Part shown: piece after piece, positions 53,870 through 63,275 of the stretch | Numbering within the stretch: position 1 is the stretch's first letter | Layout of the letters: each line of letters starts with the position of its first letter | From: Jiangella alba | GTDB taxonomy: Bacteria > Actinomycetota > Actinomycetes > Jiangellales > Jiangellaceae | DNA: 64,000 nt | Direction of reading: 5' to 3' | NCBI RefSeq assembly: GCF_900106035.1 | Contig: NZ_FNUC01000004.1 | Coordinates: 2,418,001 to 2,482,000 of the forward strand | The notes under the pieces: generated by a model | What the model was told of the DNA's origin: nothing | Seen by the model: only the letters and a program-made list of their open reading frames with translations | The model's database searches: none | Made by a program: the position numbers and the translations under genes

Positions 53870-54885
53870 GCGAGGTGCGGACGGCGCGAACCGAAGGCGC
53901 CCCAGTGGCCCAGCACGAGGCGTTGCTGCGGGTCGACGGTCTGACCGTCGACCTGCCGGGGACGCGGGGCGACGTGCGGGTGGTCGACGGCGTGTCGTTC
54001 GACGTGCCGGCCGGCACCACGGTCGGCCTGATCGGGGAGTCCGGCAGCGGCAAGACGATGACCGCCAACGCGATCATCGGGCTGCTGCCGGACGGCGCCC
54101 GTACCGGTGGCCGGCTGCTGTGGCGGGGCGAGGACCTGCTGCACGCCGACGGCGCGCGTCGCCGGAAGGCCCGCGGCCACGAGATCTCGATGATCTTCCA
54201 GGACCCGCTGGCCGCGCTGAACCCGACGCAGCGGATCGGCCGCCAGGTCGGCGAGATCCTGCGCCGCGACGGCGTCGGGCGGGCCGAGGTGCGCCGTCGC
54301 GTGGTCGAGCTGCTGGACCGCGCCGGCGTGCCGGACCCGGCCGAGCGGGCGAACCGCTACCCGCACGAGTTCTCCGGCGGCCTGCGGCAGCGGGCGATGA
54401 TCGCGCTGGCCCTGGCCGGCAGCCCGTCGCTGCTGCTGGCCGACGAGCCGACGACGGCGCTCGACGTCACCGTCCAGGCCCGCATCCTGACGCTGCTCCA
54501 GACGATCCAGCAGGACGAGGGGCTGTCGGTGCTGCTGGTCAGCCACGACCTGCGGGTGGTCGCGAACGTCGCCTCGGAGGTCGTCGTCATGTATGCCGGG
54601 CGGGTCGCCGAGCGCGGCCCGGCGCCCGTCGTGCTGCGCCGTCCGGCCCACCCGTACACGAAGGCGCTGGTCCGCAGCGTGCCGGCGGTCCGGACGAAGA
54701 CGGCGCTGGCCGACCCGCTGCCCGGCGCGCCGGCCACCCCGGCGAACCGGCCGGCCGGCTGCCCGTTCCACCCGCGCTGCCCGATCGCCCGCGATCGCTG
54801 CCGCACCGAGGTTCCCGCGGTGCGCGAGGTCGCCCCCGGCCGGGCCGCCGCCTGCCACTTCGCCGAGGAGGTGCTCGCCCCATGA
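53866..54885 (+). CDS. Oligopeptide-type ABC ATPase (OppD/DppD)
   Basis: 339 aa. Walker [11 protein letters not shown]-loop [11 protein letters not shown], signature [16 protein letters not shown], Walker [13 protein letters not shown] and VSHDL. The C-terminal OppD tail ([18 protein letters not shown]) holds the Cys cluster that binds an iron-sulfur centre in this family. GTG 53866 overlaps the binding-protein stop. Confidence 0.94.
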   Translation: MSEVRTARTEGAPVAQHEALLRVDGLTVDLPGTRGDVRVVDGVSFDVPAGTTVGLIGESGSGKTMTANAIIGLLPDGARTGGRLLWRGEDLLHADGARRRKARGHEISMIFQDPLAALNPTQRIGRQVGEILRRDGVGRAEVRRRVVELLDRAGVPDPAERANRYPHEFSGGLRQRAMIALALAGSPSLLLADEPTTALDVTVQARILTLLQTIQQDEGLSVLLVSHDLRVVANVASEVVVMYAGRVAERGPAPVVLRRPAHPYTKALVRSVPAVRTKTALADPLPGAPATPANRPAGCPFHPRCPIARDRCRTEVPAVREVAPGRAAACHFAEEVLAP

Positions 54886-55670
54886 CGCTGCTGGAGATCC
54901 GCGACCTGCGGGTGACGTTCGGCCGCCGCCGCAACCCGTTCGTGGCCGTCGACGGCGTGAGCCTCGACGTCGCCGCCGAGGAGACCGTGGGACTGGTCGG
55001 CGAGTCGGGGTCGGGCAAGACCACCGTCGCGCGCTGCGTCGCCGGGCTGCAGCGGCCCGACGCGGGCACCGTCACGTTCGAGGGCCGGCCGCTGGAGCGG
55101 GTCGGGCGCCGCCCGGCCGAGCTGCAGCGCGCCGTGCAGATGGTGTTCCAGGACCCGCGGTCGTCGCTGAACCCGCGCATGAGCATCGCCGCCATCATCG
55201 GCGAGGCCTGGCGCACGCACCCGTCGGCGGCGCCGGACGGCGACCGGCACGAGGCGGTCACCGCGCTGCTCGCCGACGTCGGCCTGGACGCCGACGTCGC
55301 GTCCCGGCGGCCCGGCGACCTGTCCGGCGGGCAGTGCCAGCGGGTCAGCATCGCCCGCGCGCTGGCCGTCAAACCGCGGCTGCTGGTCTGCGACGAGGCG
55401 GTGTCGGCGCTGGACGTCAGCGTGCAGGCGCAGATCCTGCGGCTGCTGGTGGACCTGCGCCGCACCCACCACCTGGCCATGCTGTTCATCTCGCACGACC
55501 TCGGCGTCGTGCACCAGATCGCCGACCGCGTCGCCGTCATGCGCCGCGGGCAGATCGTCGAGGAGGGCCCGGCCACCGAGGTGCTGGCGGCGCCGAAGCA
55601 CGAGTACACCCGCGCGCTGCTGGACGCCGCCCTCGACCTCGACGACGCCGGACCGGCGGTGACGGCATGA
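54882..55670 (+). CDS. Oligopeptide-type ABC ATPase (OppF/DppF)
   Basis: 262 aa. Walker [11 protein letters not shown]-loop [11 protein letters not shown], signature [16 protein letters not shown], Walker [13 protein letters not shown] and ISHDL. It lacks the Cys-rich tail of its OppD partner, as usual for OppF, and is a little shorter than average. It overlaps the preceding stop by 4 nt. Confidence 0.94.
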   Translation: MTLLEIRDLRVTFGRRRNPFVAVDGVSLDVAAEETVGLVGESGSGKTTVARCVAGLQRPDAGTVTFEGRPLERVGRRPAELQRAVQMVFQDPRSSLNPRMSIAAIIGEAWRTHPSAAPDGDRHEAVTALLADVGLDADVASRRPGDLSGGQCQRVSIARALAVKPRLLVCDEAVSALDVSVQAQILRLLVDLRRTHHLAMLFISHDLGVVHQIADRVAVMRRGQIVEEGPATEVLAAPKHEYTRALLDAALDLDDAGPAVTA

Positions 55671-57640
55671 CGGTCCCCGACCCACGCGGCTGGAACACCT
55701 GGGACGTCCGCACCCACACCAGCATGACGCACCTGCCGTCCGGGCTGCGCGTCCGGTTCGGCCTGCTCGACGCCGCCGGGGCGCCCGTGCTGGACGGCTT
55801 CACCTGGCGCGACGGGCTGGTCCGGCTCGGCCACCACACCGTCGACGGCTCGTTCGCCGAGGTCACGGTCGAGGCCGGCGGTATGGAGCTGCGGCTGACG
55901 ATGGCCGGCGGGCCGGGCGACGAGCTGTACGTGCGGGCCGAGTCCGCGGGGACCGTCGTCGTCGACTGGCCGGACGCGACCGGCTGGCGGCTGGACCGCA
56001 GCGGCGACGACGTCCTGGTGGCGCCGGCCGACTCGGCGGCGACGGTGAACGAGGTCGCGGCCGTGCTCGAGCAGCGCCGGGCCGCCGCCGACGCCGTCCG
56101 GCCCACGTCCGGCGGCTGGTACCGCGACGCCGCCGACGCGCTGACCCGGGCCGTCACCTGGAACACCATCCACGCGCCGGACCTCGACCGCGTCATCACC
56201 CCGACCTCGCGCGACTTCGTCAGCGTCGAGCGGCAGGGCTTCTACGGCACCTGGGCGCTGCACGCCTGGGACACCTTCTTCACCGGGCTGGTGGCGAGCG
56301 TCGTCGACCGCGACTACGCGCGCGGCATCCTGGCCCAGATCCTCCCGTTCGCCGACGCCGCCGGGATGATCCCGAACCGCGTCAGCGACGAGCGCGGCAC
56401 CACCTGGGACCGCTCGCAGCCGCCGGTCGGCGCGCTGACCGTGCTGTCGGCGTACCTCGCCGGGGGACTGTCGGACGAGACCCGCGACCACCGGCTGCTG
56501 GAGGCGACCTTCCCCGCCCTGCTGGCCTGGCACGACTGGTGGTCGGCCCACCGCATCGGCCCGCACGGCCTGCTGGCCTGGGGCTCGGACCCGGTCGACG
56601 GCGACCCGGAGTCGGCCACGCTGGACCGCACCAAGCGCGAGTCGGGCCTGGACGACTCGCCCATGTACGACGAGGCGGCCTACGACCCCGCGACGCACAC
56701 CATGGACCTCGCCGACGCCGGCCTCAACGCGCTGCACGTCGCCGACGCCGAGGCGCTGGCCGTCATGGCCGGCCGGCTCGGCGACGACGCGACCGCCGCG
56801 CGGCTGACCGCCGAGGCCGACGACGCACGCGCCAAGGCGGCGAAGGCGTTCTGGGACGACGACGCGCACGCCTACCGCAACCTGCGCGCCGACGGCAGCC
56901 ACGACCCACACGTCTCGCCGACGCTGCTCTACCCGCTGCTCGGCGGCTTCCCGACGACGGCCGAGACGGCGCGGGAGATCGCCGACGCGCTGCTCGCGCC
57001 GGACGTCCTCGGCGGCGACCGGCCGCTGCCCAGCGTCGCCCGCAACGACTCCGGCTTCGCCGCCACCTACTGGCGCGGCCGCATCTGGGCGCCGATGGCC
57101 TACCTCGCCGTCCAGGGGCTGCGCCGCTACGACCTGCGCGACCACAGCCGCGCGGTGAGCGGCGCGCTGCTGGAGCTGTTCCTCGCCGAGTGGGAGACGC
57201 ACAGCGCGGTCCGGGAGAACTACCCGGCCTTCGACGGCGAGGACCTCACCGGGTTCCAGCAGCGCTCGGACGGGCTGATGGCGTGGGGCGGGCTGCTGGC
57301 CCACCTGGCCTTCGGCGAACTGGCCGAGGCCCGGCCGGACGGCTGGCGCTTCGCCCATCCCGGGCACGCGGCCGAGCTGGCGAACCTGCCGCTCGGCGAC
57401 GGCCGGCTGACGGTGACGGCGGGCGACCGCCTGGTCGTCACGCTCGACGGCGCCGTCCTGCTCGACGCCGGCCCGGGCGTCGTCGTCACCGCGTACCGGC
57501 GTACGTCCGACGAGGTCAGCGCCACCGTCTCCGGCACCGGGGACATCCGCATCACCGGCACACAAGGCGAGCCGCAAGCCGTCACCGTCGACGGCGGCAC
57601 CCGGCACGTCCAGTTCGTCAGAGAGGGAACACCCGCGTGA
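55667..57640 (+). CDS. GH63-like (MGH1-type) glycoside hydrolase
   Basis: 657 aa cytosolic (no signal peptide). It has an N-terminal beta-sandwich region of about 140 residues, then an (alpha/alpha)6 barrel with [54 protein letters not shown] and [19 protein letters not shown], the pattern of GH63/mannosylglycerate-hydrolase-like enzymes; acidic residues in WDTFF, DDSPMYD and [10 protein letters not shown] are candidates for catalysis. It would split an imported glycoside. ATG overlaps the OppF stop. The sugar is not identifiable by eye. Confidence 0.8.
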   Translation: MTVPDPRGWNTWDVRTHTSMTHLPSGLRVRFGLLDAAGAPVLDGFTWRDGLVRLGHHTVDGSFAEVTVEAGGMELRLTMAGGPGDELYVRAESAGTVVVDWPDATGWRLDRSGDDVLVAPADSAATVNEVAAVLEQRRAAADAVRPTSGGWYRDAADALTRAVTWNTIHAPDLDRVITPTSRDFVSVERQGFYGTWALHAWDTFFTGLVASVVDRDYARGILAQILPFADAAGMIPNRVSDERGTTWDRSQPPVGALTVLSAYLAGGLSDETRDHRLLEATFPALLAWHDWWSAHRIGPHGLLAWGSDPVDGDPESATLDRTKRESGLDDSPMYDEAAYDPATHTMDLADAGLNALHVADAEALAVMAGRLGDDATAARLTAEADDARAKAAKAFWDDDAHAYRNLRADGSHDPHVSPTLLYPLLGGFPTTAETAREIADALLAPDVLGGDRPLPSVARNDSGFAATYWRGRIWAPMAYLAVQGLRRYDLRDHSRAVSGALLELFLAEWETHSAVRENYPAFDGEDLTGFQQRSDGLMAWGGLLAHLAFGELAEARPDGWRFAHPGHAAELANLPLGDGRLTVTAGDRLVVTLDGAVLLDAGPGVVVTAYRRTSDEVSATVSGTGDIRITGTQGEPQAVTVDGGTRHVQFVREGTPA

Positions 57641-59250
57641 GCAGTGAGACGGCAACGACGACCGACATCCTCGTGGTGGGCGGTGGGCTCGGCGGCGTCG
57701 CCGCGGCCCTCGCGGCACTGCGGCGAGGCAGGTCCGTCCTGCTCACCGAGGAGACCGACTGGATCGGCGGCCAGCTGACCAGCCAGGGCGTCCCGCCGGA
57801 CGAGCACACCTGGATCGAGCGGTTCGGCAGCACCCGCAGCTATCGCGAGCTGCGCGAGAACATCCGGGCCTACTACCGCACCTGGTACCCGCTGGCCGAC
57901 TGGGCCCGCGAGGCGCGCGACCTCAACCCCGGCCAGGGCCGGGTCAGCCGGCTGTGCCACGAGCCGCGGGTGGGCGCCGCCGTGCTGGAGGCGATGGTGG
58001 CGCCGTGGATCGCGGCCGGCCGGCTGCGCGTCCTGTACCGGCACCGCCCGGTGGCCGCCAGCGTCGACGGCGACCGCGTCACCGCCGTCGTGGTGGAGGG
58101 CCCGGACGGCGACCGGCTGGAGGTGCGCGCCCTGTACGTCCTGGACGCGACCGAGCTGGGCGACCTGCTGCCGCTCACCGGCACCGAGCACGTCACCGGC
58201 TTCGAGTCGCGGCACGACACCGGCGAGCCGAGCGCGCCGGACGAGGCGAAGCCGGACAACATGCAGGCGTTCTCGTGGGTGTTCGCGGTCGACCACCGGG
58301 CCGGCGAGGACCACACCGTCGACCGGCCGGCCGGGTACGCCGCCTGGCGCGAGTACCAGCCGCCGAAGTGGCCGAACCCGCTGATCAGCCTGCGTGCGCC
58401 GGACCCGCGGACGCTCCAGCCGTTCGAGCGGGCGTTCCTGCCCAACGGCGACACCGGCCCGGTCGTGGCCGACCAGTCCAAGGACCCCGGCGACCGCGAG
58501 CTGTGGGCGTTCCGGCGCATCGTCGCGCGGTCGGTGTTCCGGCCCGGCTTCGCCGACAGCGACGTCACCGTCGTCAACTGGCCGATGATCGACTACCTGC
58601 CCGGCCCGCTGATCGGCGTCAGCGACGAGGAGCGCGACAAGCACCTCGCCGGTGCCCGCGAGCTGTCGATGTCGATGCTCTACTGGCTGCAGACGGAGGC
58701 GCCGCGGCCCGACGGCGGCACCGGCTGGCCCGGGCTGCGGCTGCGCGGCGACGTCATGGGCACGACGGACGGGCTGGCGAAGGCGCCGTACATCCGCGAG
58801 TCGCGGCGCATCCTGCCGCGTCGGCGCGTGGTCGAGCAGGACCTGTCGCTGGCGGTCCGCGGCGACGCCGGAGCGGTGCAGTACCCGGACTCCGTCGGCG
58901 TCGGCATGTACCGCATCGACCTGCACCCGTCGACCGGCGGCGACACCTACATCGACGTCGCCAGCAGCCCGTTCCAGATCCCGCTCGGCGCGTTGCTGCC
59001 GCAGCGGGTGCGCAACCTGCTGCCGGCCGGCAAGAACATCGGCACGACGCACATCACCAACGGCTGCTACCGGCTGCACCCGGTGGAGTGGAACGTCGGC
59101 GAGGTGGCCGGCGCGCTGGCCGCGCACTGCCTGGCCGGCGGGCTGGAGCCGGGTCAGGTGCACGAGTCCGGCGACCGGCTGGCCGCGTTCCAGGACGAGC
59201 TGGCGACCGACGGCGTCGAGCTGGCCTGGCCGCAGGTGAAGGGGTACTGA
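57637..59250 (+). CDS. FAD-dependent oxidoreductase
   Basis: 537 aa. N-terminal Rossmann motif VVGGGLGGVAAALAALRRG (glycines at 15-20), then TEETDWIGGQLTSQGVPPDEH, VLDATELGDLLP and a C-terminal NIGTTHITNGCYRLHPVEWNVGEVAGALA, typical of large FAD_oxidored proteins often found beside polysaccharide-degrading genes. No signal peptide. GTG 57637 overlaps the glycosidase stop. It probably oxidises a sugar or aglycone in the pathway; the substrate is unknown. Confidence 0.82.
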   Translation: MSSETATTTDILVVGGGLGGVAAALAALRRGRSVLLTEETDWIGGQLTSQGVPPDEHTWIERFGSTRSYRELRENIRAYYRTWYPLADWAREARDLNPGQGRVSRLCHEPRVGAAVLEAMVAPWIAAGRLRVLYRHRPVAASVDGDRVTAVVVEGPDGDRLEVRALYVLDATELGDLLPLTGTEHVTGFESRHDTGEPSAPDEAKPDNMQAFSWVFAVDHRAGEDHTVDRPAGYAAWREYQPPKWPNPLISLRAPDPRTLQPFERAFLPNGDTGPVVADQSKDPGDRELWAFRRIVARSVFRPGFADSDVTVVNWPMIDYLPGPLIGVSDEERDKHLAGARELSMSMLYWLQTEAPRPDGGTGWPGLRLRGDVMGTTDGLAKAPYIRESRRILPRRRVVEQDLSLAVRGDAGAVQYPDSVGVGMYRIDLHPSTGGDTYIDVASSPFQIPLGALLPQRVRNLLPAGKNIGTTHITNGCYRLHPVEWNVGEVAGALAAHCLAGGLEPGQVHESGDRLAAFQDELATDGVELAWPQVKGY

Positions 59251-59251
59251 C

Positions 59252-60166
59252 ATGAATGGCCGAGACCTCCTCGGCGGCGTCATGGTCCCGCTGGTGACGC
59301 CCATGAGCGCGCCCGGCGAGCCGTCTGCCGCCGCGGCCTACGACCTGCTCGACGCGCTGGCGCAGGCCGGCGCGCGCAGCCTCATGCTGTTCGGCAGCAA
59401 CGGCGAGGGCCCGCTGCTGCCGACGTCGTCCCTGACGGAGTTCGCCGCCGGTGTCGCTGCGCGCTGGCGCGAGCTGACCGGCGACGGACCGGTGCTGGTC
59501 AACGTGACGGCGGCCGGCACCGCCGAGGCGCTCGAGCGGGCCGCCGCCGTGCGCCTGGCCGAGCCGGACGCGCTCGTCGTCAGCCCGCCGATCTACTTCA
59601 AGCACCGCGACGACGAGGTGGTCGCCCACTTCGCCGCGTTCGCCGATCTCGGCATACCGGTGGTCGCGTACAACGTGCCGAGTTACAGCGTGCCGATGAC
59701 GCCCCCGGTGCTCGACGAGGTGCTGGCGATGCCGCACGTCATCGGCATCAAGGACAGCTCCGGCGACCTCGCGCTGCTGGGCCACCTGGTCGCCGCGGCC
59801 CGCCGCCGCCCCGACGTCGGGGTCAGCCAGGGCTCGGAGACGCAGCTGGTCGCCGGGCTGGAGGCGGGCGCCGACGGCATCGTGCCCGGCATCGCGAACC
59901 TCGCGCCGGTGCTGTGCGTGGAGCTGTACGACGCGTACCGGGCCGGGCGCACTGCCGCCGCCGACGCCGCGCAGGAGACCTCCGACCGCGTGCTCGCGCT
60001 GCACACCGTCCGCCGGGGCGTGCCCGCCGTCAAGGCCGTCCTCGCCGCCCGCGGCCTGTGCCCGCCGCACGTCGCGGCCCCGTTCGTCCCCGCGAGCCCG
60101 GCCGAACGCGCCGGGCTGCTGGACCTGCTCCGCCCGCTCGACGCCCACCTGATCGCCCCCCGTTGA
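59252..60166 (+). CDS. DapA/NanA-family class I aldolase
   Basis: 304 aa TIM-barrel lyase. The Schiff-base lysine is K167 (IGIKDSSGD) with Y140 (VAYNVPSY) beside it, and the carboxylate-binding loop is GSNGEG (48-53). The family includes dihydrodipicolinate synthase, N-acetylneuraminate lyase and keto-sugar-acid aldolases. A biosynthetic DapA would not normally be in a sugar operon, so cleavage of a keto acid made in this pathway is more likely. It starts 1 nt after the oxidoreductase stop. Confidence 0.85.
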   Translation: MNGRDLLGGVMVPLVTPMSAPGEPSAAAAYDLLDALAQAGARSLMLFGSNGEGPLLPTSSLTEFAAGVAARWRELTGDGPVLVNVTAAGTAEALERAAAVRLAEPDALVVSPPIYFKHRDDEVVAHFAAFADLGIPVVAYNVPSYSVPMTPPVLDEVLAMPHVIGIKDSSGDLALLGHLVAAARRRPDVGVSQGSETQLVAGLEAGADGIVPGIANLAPVLCVELYDAYRAGRTAAADAAQETSDRVLALHTVRRGVPAVKAVLAARGLCPPHVAAPFVPASPAERAGLLDLLRPLDAHLIAPR

Positions 60167-60172
60167 CCCCCG

Positions 60173-60240
60173 CCGCTTTGCAATGAGCACACATACGCAC
60201 CGGCCCGCAGTGGTGCGTAGTGGTGCTCATTGCAAAGCGG
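60173..60240. repeat. 68-bp inverted-repeat element
   Basis: Perfect 18-bp arms CCGCTTTGCAATGAGCAC (60173-60190) and GTGCTCATTGCAAAGCGG (60223-60240) flank 32 nt, within which ACGCACC pairs with GGTGCGT. It starts 6 nt after the aldolase stop and precedes the sialidase-like gene. A half copy lies at 7087-7116. The transcript would form a long stem, so it may cut or control expression of the last gene. Confidence 0.8.
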
Positions 60241-60270
60241 GCCGGAGCGACTCGACCAAAGGAGCTCGCC

Positions 60271-61905
60271 ATGGAAGGCACTTCGATCAGCCGTCGCACC
60301 CTCGTTCTCGGCACCGCCGCCGCCGGCGTGCTGGCCTCGGCCACGCCGTCGTTCGCCGCCGCCGGCCCCGCCGAGGGCGAGTTCCAGGAGTCGCTGGTGT
60401 TCCAGGCCGGCGACGACGGCCTGGCCGTCTTCCACGTCTTCGGCCTGACGACGACGGTGGCCGGCTCCGTGCTGGCCTTCGCCGAGGCCCGCATCGGCCC
60501 GCACGACTCCGACCCTCACCATCTCGCCGTCCGCCGCAGCCGCGACGGTGGCCGGACGTGGGGCCCACTCGGCTACGTGCGCCGCTCCGACGGCGTCCAG
60601 TCCTTCATCAACCCGACGCCGCTGGTCGACCGCGAGTCCGGCCGGATCTTCCTGTTCCACGCCGAGTGCTTCCGCGACGCCGGCAACACCGGCGGATCCC
60701 CGGACAGCTCCCGGTTGTACGTCGTGACCAGCGACGACGACGGCGAGACGTGGTCCGAGCCCACCGATCTGACCCACTTGTTCGACGGCGACCCGAACGG
60801 GCAGACGCTGCACATGCCCGGCCCCGGCCACGGCCTGCAGCTGGCCGACGGCCGCCTGATGCTGCAGGTCTGGCACCGCCGCGCCATCGCGTTCCCGGTC
60901 GCCGAGCGGCGCTACGGCGTCACCGTCATCCACAGTGACGACGGCGGCGCCGGCTGGCAGGCCGGCGGCGGCGTCCCGCTGGACGGCGCCTACCCGCTGA
61001 ACGAGGCGCGGCTGATCGAGCGGCCGGACGGCGCACTGGTGGTGCTCGGCCGGTACGCCTCCGGCGGCACGCACCCGCGCATCGTCTCCGTCAGCACCGA
61101 CCGCGGCGCCACCTGGTCGCCGCCGGTGCTGGACGCGGCGACCCGGCCGGTCAACGCGATCGACACCGGCATCGCCCGGCTCACCGGGCTGGGCGCGCGG
61201 GAGGACAGCCGCCTCGTGTTCTCGCGCACCGACTCGCCGACCCGGCGGAACATGACCGTCTCGATCTCCTACGACGAGGGCATGAGCTGGCCGTACAGCC
61301 GGGTCCTGACCGAGGGCCCGGCGTCGTACTCCGACACCGTCGCGCTGCCCGACGGGCGCGTCGGCGTGCTGTACGGGCGCGAGCACGTCCCGGGCGTGAC
61401 GACCAGCTTCTCGCGCGACATCGTGTTCGCGACGTTCGACCTCGCCTGGCTGACGTCCGGCGCCGACACCGGCCGCCGCGGCCCGGCGACGCGGCTGTCG
61501 TTCGAGGTCGAGTCGCTGCCGCTGACCGCGACGCCCGGCGTCACCGTCAACCGCCCGGCCGACCCGAACGCCAGCGGCGGCGCCCGCGTCGAGGTGCTGG
61601 CCACCGACTACGACCAGTACGTCGAGGCCACCATCGAGATCACGCGGGGCGGCCAGTACGACCTCGACGCGCGGTTCCGGCACCTGCCCAACGGCGGGGT
61701 CGTCGTCATCGACGTCGACGGCACCCGGCTGGGCGGCCCGATCGACACGTCGACGGTGTCGGTGCGGTCCTTCCGGACCGAGCGGGTCGGCCGGGTCGCG
61801 CTCGGCCGCGGCCGGCACACCGTCCGCTTCACCGTCGTCGACAAGCAGGTCGACTCCAGCGGTGTCCGGTTCAGTCCCGACCTCATCGGGCTGGTGCTCG
61901 CGTGA
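60271..61905 (+). CDS. Tat-exported sialidase-like (BNR/Asp-box) protein
   Basis: 544 aa. Twin-Arg signal (ISRRTLVLGTAAAGVLASA). Six-bladed propeller of the sialidase superfamily with Asp boxes at SRDGGRTW (90-97), SDDDGETW, SDDGGAGW, STDRGATW and SYDEGMSW, and the GSVLAFAEAR segment. The usual R-I-P triad before that segment is replaced by FHVFGLT, so a catalytic arginine is missing and true sialidase activity is in doubt. A beta-sandwich domain (about residues 405-544) follows, probably carbohydrate-binding. AAAGGAG precedes the ATG. It likely works outside the cell on the substrate imported by the cluster. Confidence 0.82.
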   Translation: MEGTSISRRTLVLGTAAAGVLASATPSFAAAGPAEGEFQESLVFQAGDDGLAVFHVFGLTTTVAGSVLAFAEARIGPHDSDPHHLAVRRSRDGGRTWGPLGYVRRSDGVQSFINPTPLVDRESGRIFLFHAECFRDAGNTGGSPDSSRLYVVTSDDDGETWSEPTDLTHLFDGDPNGQTLHMPGPGHGLQLADGRLMLQVWHRRAIAFPVAERRYGVTVIHSDDGGAGWQAGGGVPLDGAYPLNEARLIERPDGALVVLGRYASGGTHPRIVSVSTDRGATWSPPVLDAATRPVNAIDTGIARLTGLGAREDSRLVFSRTDSPTRRNMTVSISYDEGMSWPYSRVLTEGPASYSDTVALPDGRVGVLYGREHVPGVTTSFSRDIVFATFDLAWLTSGADTGRRGPATRLSFEVESLPLTATPGVTVNRPADPNASGGARVEVLATDYDQYVEATIEITRGGQYDLDARFRHLPNGGVVVIDVDGTRLGGPIDTSTVSVRSFRTERVGRVALGRGRHTVRFTVVDKQVDSSGVRFSPDLIGLVLA

Positions 61906-61917
61906 TGTGATGGTGGG

Positions 61918-62502
61918 GTGGCGAAGCCGACGCGCTGGTTGTCCGAGACCAAAGAGGGCCACTCGCAGTGGTACATCGAGCGGTTCCGCAAGCTCGCGGC
62001 CGACGGCGCCGACCTCGCCGGTGAGGCGCGGCTGGTCGACGCCATGCTGCCGCGCGGCGCACGTGTCCTCGACGCCGGCAGCGGCACCGGGCGCATCTCC
62101 GCCGCCCTGCACGAACGCGGTCACATCGTCGTCGGCGTCGACGTCGACCCCGCGCTGATCGAGGCGGCGCGGACCGACTATCCGGGTCCGCGCTACCTCG
62201 TCGGCGACCTCTCCGAGCTGGACCTCGGCGAGACCTTCGACGGCGCCGTCCTGGCCGGCAACGTGCTGGTGTTCGTCGCCCCGGGGACGGAGACCGAGGT
62301 GCTGCGGCGGGTCGGCGCGCACGTCGTGCCGGACGGCTTCGTGGTGGCCGGCTTCCACACCAACCGGCACCTCGCCCTGGCCGACTTCGACCGCTACGCC
62401 GCCGACGCCGGGCTGCGGCTGGAGCACCGCTTCGCCACCTGGGACCTCCGCGCCTGGCACGACGACGCCGACTTCGCCGTCAGCGTGCTGCGGCACGCCT
62501 GA
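61918..62502 (+). CDS. Class I SAM-dependent methyltransferase
   Basis: 194 aa. SAM-binding motif I VLDAGSGTGRIS, with VVGVDVDPALIEAA (motif II), and a short GDLSELDLGETFDGAVLAGNVL region. Small actinobacterial members of this type are common; the substrate is unknown. The start is GTG 61918, 12 nt after the sialidase-like stop. It converges on the SDR gene with almost no gap (1 nt). Confidence 0.85.
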   Translation: MAKPTRWLSETKEGHSQWYIERFRKLAADGADLAGEARLVDAMLPRGARVLDAGSGTGRISAALHERGHIVVGVDVDPALIEAARTDYPGPRYLVGDLSELDLGETFDGAVLAGNVLVFVAPGTETEVLRRVGAHVVPDGFVVAGFHTNRHLALADFDRYAADAGLRLEHRFATWDLRAWHDDADFAVSVLRHA

Positions 62503-62503
62503 A

Positions 62504-63262
62504 CTAGACCTGGATGCCTCGGGTCAGGGCGCCGTCGACGACGAGGTTGGCGCCGCTGACGCGGCCGGCCACAGGGCTGGCGAGGAAGACCACCGGCGCG
62601 GCGATCTCCTGCGGCGTGCCCATGTGGCCGGTCGGGTTGAGGCCCACCGCCGTCTGGTAGAGGCCGGGGTTGCCGGTCTCGATGCTCGCCCAGACACCGC
62701 CGTCGAAGTAGGTGTTGCCGGGCGACACGGCGTTGGCGCGGATGCCCTTCTCGGCCAGCTGCAGGGCCAGCCCGCTGACGTAGCCGAGGATGGCGGTCTT
62801 GGCCGTGCCGTACGGCCCGGAGGCGAAGTCGGACTCGCGGCCCGACACGCTGGAGATGGCGATGATCGACGGCATCGACGAGCGCTCGAGGTGCGGGAGC
62901 GCCGCCCGGACCAGCCGGACCGTGTGCATGACGTCGACGTTCAGGCTGAGCTGCCAGTTCTCCTCGGTGTCGGGGATGGCCAGCGCGCTGACGTTCGCCA
63001 CCACGGTGTCGAGGCCGCCGAACGCCGCGGCCGACCGGTCGACCCACGCGGCGAGCGCCTCGCCGTCGCCGACGTCGACCACGCTGCCGGTGACGTCGCC
63101 GCGGCCGGCGAGCGCCTGCTGCGTGGCGCTGACGGCGTCGGCGTCGCGCGCGCAGAAGCCGACCGTGGCGCCTTCGTCGAGGAACGCCTCGACGATGGCC
63201 CGGCCGATGCCGCGGGTGCCGCCGGTGACGAGGACGCGAGCGCCGTTGAGCTGCAGATCCAT
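62504..63262 (-). CDS. Short-chain dehydrogenase/reductase (SDR)
   Basis: 252 aa. Cofactor motif TGGTRGIG (residues 13-20), NVSAL (the NAG-like segment), catalytic S138, Y151 and K155 (SSVSG ... YGTAK), and the PG motif (SPGNTYFDG). AAAGG lies upstream of ATG 63262. The substrate is unknown. It follows the acetamidase-family gene on the same strand, with a 13-nt gap, so the two likely share an operon. Confidence 0.93.
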   Translation of the reverse strand: MDLQLNGARVLVTGGTRGIGRAIVEAFLDEGATVGFCARDADAVSATQQALAGRGDVTGSVVDVGDGEALAAWVDRSAAAFGGLDTVVANVSALAIPDTEENWQLSLNVDVMHTVRLVRAALPHLERSSMPSIIAISSVSGRESDFASGPYGTAKTAILGYVSGLALQLAEKGIRANAVSPGNTYFDGGVWASIETGNPGLYQTAVGLNPTGHMGTPQEIAAPVVFLASPVAGRVSGANLVVDGALTRGIQV

Positions 63263-63275
63263 GGCAGGCCTTTCG

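Noticed and set aside
59252-60166. Biosynthetic dihydrodipicolinate synthase (dapA)
   Set aside because: The gene lies inside a sugar-uptake operon, away from lysine genes; a catabolic aldolase of the same family fits better.
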